Assembly: GCA_902796115.1 (NCBI GenBank)
Contig: CADBNX010000418.1
Coordinates: 1 to 13,483 of the forward strand
Direction: 5' to 3'
DNA length: 13,483 bases
Origin: an uncultured Eubacteriales bacterium
Lineage (GTDB): Bacteria; Bacillota; Clostridia; Christensenellales; Aristaeellaceae
Position numbers and translations under genes: made by a program. Shown here in pieces: positions 6,678 through 13,483 of the stretch. The first letter of the stretch is position 1, and every line of letters starts with the position of its first letter. Below the pieces are notes generated by a model. It did not search any database and was not told where the DNA came from. It saw only the letters and a program-made list of their open reading frames with translations.

Positions 6678-8585
6678 ATGAGTGAGAACTATGAAAGCCT
6701 TACCGTAACCGAATTGAAACAGCTTGCGAAGGACCGCGGGATCAGGGTTGCGTCGAACGCTACAAAACAGAGAATCATCGATGCGCTTGTGGAAGGCGTT
6801 TCCGATCTCACGGAATTGGAAACAGCCGCCCGGGAAACGGAAGAACAGGAATCCGATTCCGTCTCTCCCCGGGAGAATCCGGTTCCGCACCAGTTCCGTA
6901 CCGCTTCGATCATCAGCGATGATGAAGAAGATGATATTCCCGTTTTAACGGTTAACCGCTCGCCCTTAACAAGGCCGATCACTTCGATCTCGCAGCCCTC
7001 TGCGGCGGAAAAACCTTCAGCAGCGGCTTCCCCGCTTTCTTCGATCAGCAGCAAAGCACCCGCATTCACACTCGAAGGGAGCCGTACATGGCATAACCCG
7101 CGTGTTTATCAGTCTCCCGGAGGTACGTCCTCCTATACGCCGAGGACTTCCTCATGGGGCGCCTCTCCCCTTCGCGGCCCTTCGGCAATGGAAAGGTCAT
7201 CTCAGGATGTCGTCCGTTTCGGACAGCGTGTTTACAGTGCGGCAAAGCCGGAACTCTCCGCATCAAAACCGCAGATGCAGCAGGCGCCTTCCGGCCGTTT
7301 CGGACCGGCTGAACCCTCCGACGGAAAAAGTGCTTCCGGAAGCGACGATCATTCCTTCCTCGCCGGCGGTTATATGTCTCAGAGTATCAGCAGCTTCACG
7401 CCTACACAGCAGGAAATCAACGACTTTGCGCAGAGCTCCGGAGATACCAGTACAGCGGTGTCTGAATTGCTTGCCACGGGTGAATGCGGTGATGCTGAGG
7501 GAATCCTTGAAATCCATTCCGACGGATATGGTTTCCTCAGGGTCAGCAATTATCAGCCCGGAAAAAACGACGTCTATGTAGCCAACGCGCAAATCCGCCG
7601 CTTCGGCTTAAAAAACGGAGATTTCATTCAGGGGAAAACACGTCCTCAGCATGAGAATGAACGGTACAGTGCGCTCTTGTATATCACGGAAATCAACGGG
7701 ATGGCACCGGAAGAAGCCGGAAACCGTGTGGCTTTCGAGAATCTGACGGCAATTTATCCGAAGCAGAGAATCGTTCTGTGCGAGTCTATGTCGGATCCAG
7801 CATTGAACGCCATTGATCTTCTCTGTCCGATCGGTTTCGGTCAGCGTGCACTGATTTCAGCACCGACCCGTTCCGGAAAAAGCGAATTGATCCAGAAACT
7901 GGCGCTTGCCATCGAAACAAAATATCCCTCAGCCCATGTCATGCTTCTGCTGCTCGGATCAAGACCGGAAGAAGTGACTGCTCTGAAGGAAAGCGTAAAG
8001 GGAGAAGTCATCCACGCGAATTTTGATTCTCAGCCGGAAGCGACGGCGCATATTGCGGAATTGGCGCTTGAACATGCAATGCGGCTTGCGGAAGCAAAAA
8101 AAGACGTTATTCTTTTGACGGATTCTCTGACAAATCTCTGTCTTGCCTACAATACCATGGCTCCCGCAAATTCAAGAACTCTTCAGAGCGGACTTGCGCT
8201 CGGTTCACTGGTTCGCGCAAAGCGCTTCTTCGGTGCGGCAAGGAATCTTCGTGAGGGCGGCTCGCTGACGATTATCGCTACGATGCAAACCGGCGGAAGT
8301 TCCATCAATGAAAATATCATCGATGAGTTTAAGGGCACTTCAAACATGACAGCCGAACTGATCCGGATTCCGGGTGAAAAACGCATGTTCCCGGTCATCA
8401 ATCCGGACACGAGCGAAACCCGCCGTGATGAACTGATGCTGTCAAAAGATGAAAAAGTACTGGAAAACATGGTCAGGGAAACCCTGATGCAGGTTCCGGG
8501 GAAATCCTATGCCACGCTGGTCCAGATGCTCTACGGGATTCATTCCCAAAGCGATCTGCTCAAACGCCTGAGCGGAAAAATGTAA
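6678..8585 (+). CDS. rho: Transcription termination factor Rho, divergent
   Basis: Rho is a hexameric RNA-dependent ATPase that ends transcription by moving along nascent RNA. The 635-residue product has a Rho_N helical domain (about 6-42), a Ser/Pro/Ala-rich low-complexity stretch (about 55-265), an RNA-binding cold-shock-like domain (about 268-345, with SDGYGFLR and QIRRFGL), and a RecA-like ATPase core. Retained: P-loop APTRSGKS (395-402), Walker B Asp482, KRFFGAARN (515-523), GGSLTIIAT (527-535) and the arginine finger at R582. Changed: the usual IDERPEEV reads LGSRPEEV, putting Ser428 where the catalytic Glu (E. coli Glu211) belongs. Asn486 and Leu489 replace E. coli Arg269 and Arg272. 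The Q-loop TGG reads QSG (503-505), and the R-loop is one residue shorter with Ser542 in place of Lys326. E. coli numbering is from memory. The ATG at 6678 follows AGGAGGAG; an in-frame GTG at 6633 lacks such a site. Confidence 0.93.
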   Translation: MSENYESLTVTELKQLAKDRGIRVASNATKQRIIDALVEGVSDLTELETAARETEEQESDSVSPRENPVPHQFRTASIISDDEEDDIPVLTVNRSPLTRPITSISQPSAAEKPSAAASPLSSISSKAPAFTLEGSRTWHNPRVYQSPGGTSSYTPRTSSWGASPLRGPSAMERSSQDVVRFGQRVYSAAKPELSASKPQMQQAPSGRFGPAEPSDGKSASGSDDHSFLAGGYMSQSISSFTPTQQEINDFAQSSGDTSTAVSELLATGECGDAEGILEIHSDGYGFLRVSNYQPGKNDVYVANAQIRRFGLKNGDFIQGKTRPQHENERYSALLYITEINGMAPEEAGNRVAFENLTAIYPKQRIVLCESMSDPALNAIDLLCPIGFGQRALISAPTRSGKSELIQKLALAIETKYPSAHVMLLLLGSRPEEVTALKESVKGEVIHANFDSQPEATAHIAELALEHAMRLAEAKKDVILLTDSLTNLCLAYNTMAPANSRTLQSGLALGSLVRAKRFFGAARNLREGGSLTIIATMQTGGSSINENIIDEFKGTSNMTAELIRIPGEKRMFPVINPDTSETRRDELMLSKDEKVLENMVRETLMQVPGKSYATLVQMLYGIHSQSDLLKRLSGKM

Positions 8586-8627
8586 AGCATCCTGCCTTTC
8601 CGGAAGTCAATAAACGCTTTCCCAATC

Positions 8628-8675
8628 AAAAACCCATCTGTAAGTGATTCACATCAATTGACAGATGGGTTTTTT
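8628..8675. terminator. Bidirectional intrinsic terminator between rho and the glycosidase operon
   Basis: CCCATCTGT (8633-8641) pairs perfectly with ACAGATGGG (8661-8669), around a 19-nt loop. The stem is flanked by AAAAA on the left and TTTTTT on the right, so it works as a U-tailed hairpin in both directions. It serves the two converging units, 48 bp after rho and 31 bp after the GH10 gene. Confidence 0.92.
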
Positions 8676-8705
8676 GATGGCTCCTGTGCGTCAAATCATC
8701 CGGAA

Positions 8706-10052
8706 TCAGATTTGGATCTCTACCGTGCCGCGTTTTCCTTCCTTAAGTGTCAGAGATGTATGGACAGTCTTTTCCCCCATTGAAACCGTGATGTCGTAGT
8801 CCCCGCCAAAACCGTGCAGAACGGTATTGCCGCTGTCACCGGTCACGAGCTGTGCTCTGGTCATCCAGTCTTCCTTGATCATCTTTTTCAGCAGTTTGTA
8901 AGCCGGTTTTTCACTGAAATCGAAGCGTACCAGCCCGCCGTAGAATACGTTTTCTCCGCATGTCATATCGCCGGGTTCGGCACGGTAGGCATATCCGTCC
9001 GGAAGGTTCCAGTAGATAACGGCTTCCATTCCTTTCTGCGCAAAGAAAAGGGAATATACATTTCTCAGGATTTCCGCCTGAATGGCTTCATCCTCTTCCC
9101 CGTCGGAATATGCCGGGATCGTCATCTCCGTGATCTGCAGCGGCAGATTCAGCATGTCCATCCGGTCCATGACCGCGCACAGGTATTCGGGGTTATACCG
9201 GCTGTAATACTTGCAGAAATGTTCGATTTCTTTATCCTGCGGCACAAAGGAGTGGAACTGCATGCCGATGCCGTGTACGGGCACCTGTGCTTCGAGCAGT
9301 TCCTTTACCTGCATATAATAGGGATTCCTGCCGGTATTCGCATTGCTCGCATCCCATTCCACACCGGCTTCATTGATGATGAGTTTATTTCCCGGGAAGT
9401 ATTTGAACGCTTCACGGAAACTCCACGGTACGAATTCGTCGGAGAGGAAGAAATCGCTTGCCTTTCCGGGTGCCTGCACGCAGAAGGTTTCATTGGTCAC
9501 TTCGATCATCGGGATCCTTTTGGAATATCGTTCCGCGATTTCACGAAACCGTTTGGAGAGCTTTTCCTTCAGTACCGGAGTCGGTGCGCCCTTTACCCAA
9601 TCAGGCTTGAACTGATCATAATTCAGGCAGTGCAGCTTGGGTTCCAGCCCTTCGCCCTCCAGCCAGTCGACGCACAGGTCTGTCGCCGGACGGCGGTATA
9701 CCTTCGGGCTGTCCGCCGCGAAACGCGGTTTTCCCTCTTCCGGCTCAAGATCGCGCCAGTAGAAGGGAACGGTACCGAGATTGAACAGCGAGGCGAACTG
9801 CTTTTTGTAGGTTTCATTCTTCCATTCGCTTTCCAGTTCATCCACCATAAAAGTGTTCGCGCCGAATTTGAAAGACTGTTTGGTTTCCGCGGCGTCGATT
9901 ATTGCTCCCGGAACCGGATTGCCGTCTGCATCCCGGACGACAATCTCAATATCCCCCTTGCGGTACAGTTCAATGCCGCACTCCACGCGCCTTCTGACAT
10001 ATTCCTTTTCGGCCTCAAAGTATTTCAGAATTTTTTCCGCTCTCTCAGACAT
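8706..10052 (-). CDS. GH10-type glycoside hydrolase (endo-xylanase family), intracellular
   Basis: GH10 enzymes cut beta-1,4-xylan chains with retention, using two glutamates in a TIM barrel. Both are visible: the acid/base in IEVTNET (E188) and the nucleophile in LQITEM (E309). Supporting landmarks are LHCLNY (140-145), at the usual HTL-W-H strand, IYWNLPDG (346-353), and a C-terminal FDFSEKPAYKLLKKMI. Residues about 34-65 (DIEIVVRDADGNPVPGAIID) form a beta-sandwich-like module before the barrel, and the last 50 residues look like another small beta domain. There is no signal peptide, so the enzyme acts in the cytoplasm on imported oligosaccharides. The start at 10052 has AAGGAG (10061-10066) 8 nt upstream; an in-frame TTG at 10073 is less likely. 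It is the last gene of the operon, 21 bp after the GH20 gene. Xylan specificity is an assumption; the barrel is divergent. Confidence 0.85.
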   Translation of the reverse strand: MSERAEKILKYFEAEKEYVRRRVECGIELYRKGDIEIVVRDADGNPVPGAIIDAAETKQSFKFGANTFMVDELESEWKNETYKKQFASLFNLGTVPFYWRDLEPEEGKPRFAADSPKVYRRPATDLCVDWLEGEGLEPKLHCLNYDQFKPDWVKGAPTPVLKEKLSKRFREIAERYSKRIPMIEVTNETFCVQAPGKASDFFLSDEFVPWSFREAFKYFPGNKLIINEAGVEWDASNANTGRNPYYMQVKELLEAQVPVHGIGMQFHSFVPQDKEIEHFCKYYSRYNPEYLCAVMDRMDMLNLPLQITEMTIPAYSDGEEDEAIQAEILRNVYSLFFAQKGMEAVIYWNLPDGYAYRAEPGDMTCGENVFYGGLVRFDFSEKPAYKLLKKMIKEDWMTRAQLVTGDSGNTVLHGFGGDYDITVSMGEKTVHTSLTLKEGKRGTVEIQI

Positions 10053-10073
10053 TTCTTTTTCTCCTTTTCTCAA

Positions 10074-11528
10074 TTACTGAACCTGCTTGAGCGGCCACGG
10101 GTCCGTCTCCATGGCATAAAAGCCGCTCTCTTCAAAGCGCTCGCGCGGCATCACTTTCCGGAGTATCGCAGAACTTCCGAAACCATAGGCCGGCGGCGCA
10201 TAGGCGCTTCCCTGCCATGCCTGCGCACCGTAGGCGTCGATGTGGCGAAGCATCGCAGGCAGATGATGCCAGGTTGTCAGCATGGTTCCGGCAAGTCCCA
10301 GTGTATCCGCAGAAGAGCTCAGGGATTTCGCATTGTCCGGAAGGTCCCATGAACAGGAAAGCACGTCAAATCCCATGGACTTGAAGTATTCCGCGGTAGG
10401 CATGGTTCCGTCTGTCAAAAAATACTGCCAGTCTGCAATCATGACCATCCGATCCAGGGAATCCAGCGCGAGATGCGTCTGCTGCTCGGGTTTTGATGTC
10501 GCATAACTCGGTCTCTGCCAGCGTGCCTGTTCCAGCAGCGCGTCTCCCCAGATAATCGCCCGTCTGCCCTGCCCGTTCAGTTCCTCGCTCAGGCCGTTGA
10601 TCCAGTCCGCAAACATCTTGACTTTATCCAGGTTTCGGCATCGCGGACAGCTGGCATAGGATTCCACTTCGTCGCACCCGAGATGGAAATATCCGCCTTC
10701 ACCGCAGATATCCATCAGTTCCGCCCGGATCCCGCGCAGAATCCTGTGCGTTTCCTTCTCGGAAAGGCACCATGTCCAGCCATCCGGCTCAAAAAGCATT
10801 TCGTAGCGCGGTGCCTGATTCAGAACGGTATGCCTTCCGGCACATCCGCGGCTTTGGGTTGCGTGCCCGAGATGATTGATCATCGGAACCACTTCAAGGC
10901 CAAGACTCCTTGCCAGTTTGGCCAGACTGCGCAGATCCTCCTTTGCGATCGAACGGTCTTTCCAGCCCATTTCCGGAAGCGTATCAAAACGAACGGTTCC
11001 CCATGGCTCGAAGATGATATGCGTAAACTTGTAGAATGTCGCGAGACGAATGGTGCGTTCCAGGATCTCAAGCGTTGTTTCCGGAAAGATGCATGCATGG
11101 ATCATCCGCAGGGCAAGCGGACTGTGATCACGAATGAATACTTCACTGATACGGAATTCCTCACTGCCGCTCTGCATGCTGACGGGATACAGAAGCTGGA
11201 CAAACGTGCTCCATCCCTGCATCAGCGCACGCGCATCCACGGCCTGGATCCGGGCGCCGTGGGGAGTGACCTCGATGGCATAGGAGTCTTCCCTGCAGAG
11301 CATCAGATCATCCGCGGCACCAAAGCAGACGGAAAAGCTTCCGAGGTCTTCCGCTTCAAATTTCAGCTTGCCGGTACCGCAGGTAAAACCATGCCAGAGC
11401 CTTTTCATTTCCTCCGCCATATCAGATGGCACACTGCCGCTGATTCTTGCACAGGTGACTGCGGGTATGGAATACCCGTTTTCTCCCTCCCTGATGAATG
11501 AGGGCGTCGGACATAGGGGCATGTACAT
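10074..11528 (-). CDS. GH20-type beta-N-acetylhexosaminidase-like glycosidase
   Basis: GH20 enzymes release terminal N-acetylglucosamine or N-acetylgalactosamine; the substrate's own acetamido group acts as nucleophile and an Asp-Glu pair assists. That pair is D286-E287 in FHLGCDEVES, matching the family H-x-G-x-D-E motif with Cys in place of the common second Gly. An N-terminal alpha/beta domain (about 1-130) resembles the GH20b module that precedes the barrel. The barrel starts near RMIHACIFPE (141-150) and includes VPMINHLGHATQSRG (214-228). CPRC (294-297) follows the catalytic pair. The 484-residue protein has no signal peptide and is shorter than secreted hexosaminidases. The ATG at 11528 has AGGAGG (11539-11544) 10 nt upstream; a second ATG two codons later is possible. 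The gene lies 18 bp after the serine hydrolase gene. Related cytoplasmic GH20-like proteins are poorly characterised, so the exact sugar is uncertain. Confidence 0.83.
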   Translation of the reverse strand: MYMPLCPTPSFIREGENGYSIPAVTCARISGSVPSDMAEEMKRLWHGFTCGTGKLKFEAEDLGSFSVCFGAADDLMLCREDSYAIEVTPHGARIQAVDARALMQGWSTFVQLLYPVSMQSGSEEFRISEVFIRDHSPLALRMIHACIFPETTLEILERTIRLATFYKFTHIIFEPWGTVRFDTLPEMGWKDRSIAKEDLRSLAKLARSLGLEVVPMINHLGHATQSRGCAGRHTVLNQAPRYEMLFEPDGWTWCLSEKETHRILRGIRAELMDICGEGGYFHLGCDEVESYASCPRCRNLDKVKMFADWINGLSEELNGQGRRAIIWGDALLEQARWQRPSYATSKPEQQTHLALDSLDRMVMIADWQYFLTDGTMPTAEYFKSMGFDVLSCSWDLPDNAKSLSSSADTLGLAGTMLTTWHHLPAMLRHIDAYGAQAWQGSAYAPPAYGFGSSAILRKVMPRERFEESGFYAMETDPWPLKQVQ

Positions 11529-11546
11529 CGAGAATGGACCTCCTGT

Positions 11547-12575
11547 TTATTGTTTTGTCATTGCAGCCATTGCTGCATTCATCACAAGTCTCCTTGAACG
11601 CCACATCGCTTCATACGTACCGTTCCTGCCGCAGGTACGGTTCATCAAAAGCGCGATATAGAGCCCCCGCTCCGGATCGGCAAGAATACCGGGACCGGTC
11701 CATCCGGTATGCCCGAAAGCCGTTTCGGAACAAAGGTCGCATACCGGTTTTGCCCGGTTCCGTGAACGGTAAAACCCCCATCCCCTCGCTTCCGTGCTCC
11801 AGGGAGTAAGGTTCCGGTTGGCGGAGAGAAGAACCGCTCCGGAAAGGATGGGAGCGCCTTTTCTGAGCAGCATCGCGGCGAATTTTCCGCAGTCAGCCGC
11901 ATCCGAAAAAACACCGGCGTTGCCGACCGGTCTTTCAAGATAACGCGCGTTATAATCATTGACTGTGCCGATCCCGCTGCCGTCCATGGCAGTTGCGGCG
12001 ATATCGGCGCCCTGAGGTCTGTAGCCTGTATGAGTCATTCCCAGCGGTTCAAACACCATTTCGCGGGCAAGGGTGTCAAGCTTTTTTCCGCAAACTTTCT
12101 CCAGCAGGCAGCCGAGCAGAATGAACCCGAGGCATGCGTACTGCACCTGTGTGCCGGGAGCATAGGAAAAAGGGAGCTTCAGGATTTCTTCGTCAATGTG
12201 CTCCCTGTCTCTTCCCACAATCGACTGTCCGCCCGGAAGACCGCTCGTATGCGTCAAAAGACGCTCGATGGATATATGCGCCGCTTCATCCCGCAATCCG
12301 GTATAAAACAATCCCATCTCATCCTGCGGCGTAAGGATCCCGTCATCAAACAGACGAAGACAGACAGCCGTGACTGATAGAACTTTCGAAACGCTGGCCA
12401 TATCAAACAGCGTAGTTTCTTTGATTTGCGGACCTGCCCCTTCCGGAAGCGCAGTTCCGCACTGGAAACGCCATAGCGGTCCTTCGGCCGTACCGATTTC
12501 GATGGACGCACCGGAGAACATGCTCTCGTTCAGCTGACGCAGCAGCGTGTCCGAAATCGTTTGATAATGCGGCAT
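11547..12575 (-). CDS. Serine hydrolase of the class C beta-lactamase fold
   Basis: This superfamily includes beta-lactamases, D-amino-acid peptidases and esterases that share a nucleophilic serine. The 342-residue product shows S61-V-S-K64 (in FDMASVSK), Tyr146 in YAC, where the family usually has Y-x-N, and H289-T-G in FGHTGWTG, the equivalent of the KTG box. LLTHTSGLPGG (106-116) and FEPLGMTHTGY (175-185) are further family signatures. There is no signal peptide or lipobox, which argues against a periplasmic or cell-wall role and against antibiotic resistance. Set between a sugar permease and two glycosidases, it may remove acyl groups from imported sugars; this is inference from context. 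The start codon lies 8 bp past the permease stop, and its likely ribosome binding site (AAAGGA, 12587-12592) sits inside the end of the permease gene, consistent with translational coupling. Confidence 0.86.
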   Translation of the reverse strand: MPHYQTISDTLLRQLNESMFSGASIEIGTAEGPLWRFQCGTALPEGAGPQIKETTLFDMASVSKVLSVTAVCLRLFDDGILTPQDEMGLFYTGLRDEAAHISIERLLTHTSGLPGGQSIVGRDREHIDEEILKLPFSYAPGTQVQYACLGFILLGCLLEKVCGKKLDTLAREMVFEPLGMTHTGYRPQGADIAATAMDGSGIGTVNDYNARYLERPVGNAGVFSDAADCGKFAAMLLRKGAPILSGAVLLSANRNLTPWSTEARGWGFYRSRNRAKPVCDLCSETAFGHTGWTGPGILADPERGLYIALLMNRTCGRNGTYEAMWRSRRLVMNAAMAAMTKQ

Positions 12576-12583
12576 GGATCTGT

Positions 12584-13483
12584 TTATCCTTTCACGGAAC
12601 CGATCATGACGCCCTGGATGAAATAACGCTGAATGAAAGGATACACACAGAGGATCGGAGCGGTGGACACCACGATCAGCGCGTATTTGAGAATGTCGGA
12701 AAGGCCTTGTTTTGCAATCATTTCTTCCACATCCACCAGATCCTCCAGGCTGATCTGATTGGCGACGAGAATCTGGCGGAGAATGATCTGCAGCGGATAA
12801 AGCTGCTGGTCATTCAGATACATCATTGCGTTGAAGTAGGAATTCCAGTGGCCCACCGCATAATAGAGCGTAACGACGGCGATGACCGGTTTGGACAGCG
12901 GCAGAAGGATGCTGAAGAAATACTGGATATCGCTGCATCCGTCGATCTGACTCGCTTCCAGCAGTTCAACCGGGATACTGTTCTGCAGGAAGGTTCGAAC
13001 CAGGATCATGTTATATACGGAAAGCGCTCCGGGAATCAGCATCGCCCATACCGTATTGACAAACTTGATTTTGCTCATCAGGATGTAGGTGGGAATCAGA
13101 CCTCCGGAGAAGAACATGGTGAACAGGAACAGCTTCATAAAGAAACCGCGGACGGGGAAATCTCTTCTTGAGAGCGGATACGCGCAGGTAACGGTCACAA
13201 AAAGATTGATCATGGTGCCGACAACCGTATAAAAGATGGTGTTGCGGTAAGCCGAACCGATCAGCCGGTGTGCGAAGACCGTTCTGTATCCCTCCAGTGT
13301 CGGATCTACAGGAAGCAGTACGACGCGGCCGCTTGAAACCGCCCAGCCCGCCGAAATGGAGGAAGATACTACGTAAATAAGGGGGTAGAGAACAATCAGC
13401 GTAAAAAGGATCAGCACGATCGTGACAACCGTATACAAAACCCTGTCTTCAAACGGATCTCTGATTTTTTTCTTCTGAGGCAG
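12584..13483 (-). CDS. Carbohydrate ABC transporter permease, YtcP/LplC type (5' end outside window)
   Basis: This is one of the two membrane subunits of a sugar importer. The reading frame stays open to the right edge, so the true start lies beyond it; 299 residues are visible and probably only a few are missing, since the first visible residues (LPQKKKIRDPFEDRV) resemble the cytoplasmic head of this family. About six membrane segments can be picked out, starting with TIVLILFTLIVLYPLIYVV. The EAA loop that docks on the ATPase reads PVELLEASQIDGCSDIQYFF, followed by ILLPLSKPVI. The C terminus GVMIGSVKG is the hallmark of the YtcP/LplC group. Such permeases normally pair with an LplB-like permease and a lipoprotein binding protein, expected just outside the window. 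It is the first gene seen of the leftward operon. Confidence 0.93.
   Translation of the reverse strand: MPQKKKIRDPFEDRVLYTVVTIVLILFTLIVLYPLIYVVSSSISAGWAVSSGRVVLLPVDPTLEGYRTVFAHRLIGSAYRNTIFYTVVGTMINLFVTVTCAYPLSRRDFPVRGFFMKLFLFTMFFSGGLIPTYILMSKIKFVNTVWAMLIPGALSVYNMILVRTFLQNSIPVELLEASQIDGCSDIQYFFSILLPLSKPVIAVVTLYYAVGHWNSYFNAMMYLNDQQLYPLQIILRQILVANQISLEDLVDVEEMIAKQGLSDILKYALIVVSTAPILCVYPFIQRYFIQGVMIGSVKG

Noticed and set aside
8814..10352. A 512-codon open frame on the plus strand across the GH10 and GH20 genes.
   Set aside because: It spans the boundary of two well-supported genes in antisense and its product has no family signature.
11547..12575. An antibiotic-resistance beta-lactamase.
   Set aside because: It has no signal peptide, the Y-x-N motif is changed, and the gene is embedded in a sugar operon. 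The fold alone does not imply beta-lactam hydrolysis.

Overview
The window most likely comes from a Gram-positive-type bacterium of the Bacillota, probably Clostridia. The evidence is strong AGGAGG-type ribosome binding sites, consensus sigma-A promoters, the secA-prfB pair, and a sugar ABC permease of the YtcP/LplC type next to intracellular glycosidases. GC content looks close to 50% throughout, and I see no integrase, transposase, tRNA, CRISPR array or phage gene. The taxonomic call is an inference from gene content. The short alanyl-tRNA synthetase resembles a form also known from spirochaetes, so that phylum cannot be excluded.

Layout. Positions 1-2854 hold a leftward unit: secA (preprotein translocase ATPase), followed 34 bp later by the first 32 codons of a gene that is probably prfB (release factor 2). 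A 198-bp divergent intergenic region follows; its two promoters overlap at the -35 element. It drives secA leftward and alaS rightward. Rightward from 3053 come alaS (short alanyl-tRNA synthetase), an intrinsic terminator, mnmE (tRNA U34-modifying GTPase, TTG start), and then rho with its own promoter and a leader of about 150 nt. A bidirectional terminator at 8628-8675 separates this housekeeping half from a leftward, tightly spaced carbohydrate operon that enters from the right edge: ABC sugar permease, serine hydrolase of the beta-lactamase fold, GH20-type hexosaminidase and GH10-type glycoside hydrolase.

How the genes work together. The left half is basic machinery: protein export, translation termination, tRNA charging, tRNA modification and transcription termination. 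The right half looks like a pathway that imports an oligosaccharide and trims it in the cytoplasm, because none of the three enzymes has a signal peptide. The substrate cannot be read from sequence; the mix of a GH10 fold, a GH20 fold and a possible esterase suggests a decorated or mixed-linkage oligosaccharide.

The most unusual signal is in rho. The protein keeps the Rho fold, the Walker A lysine, the Walker B aspartate and the arginine finger. It has a serine where the catalytic glutamate should be, altered Q- and R-loops, and a low-complexity insertion of about 200 residues. Also notable are the short alanyl-tRNA synthetase with an Ala-rich insertion and a Cys cluster, the shared -35 of secA and alaS, and the apparent absence of the programmed frameshift at the start of prfB.
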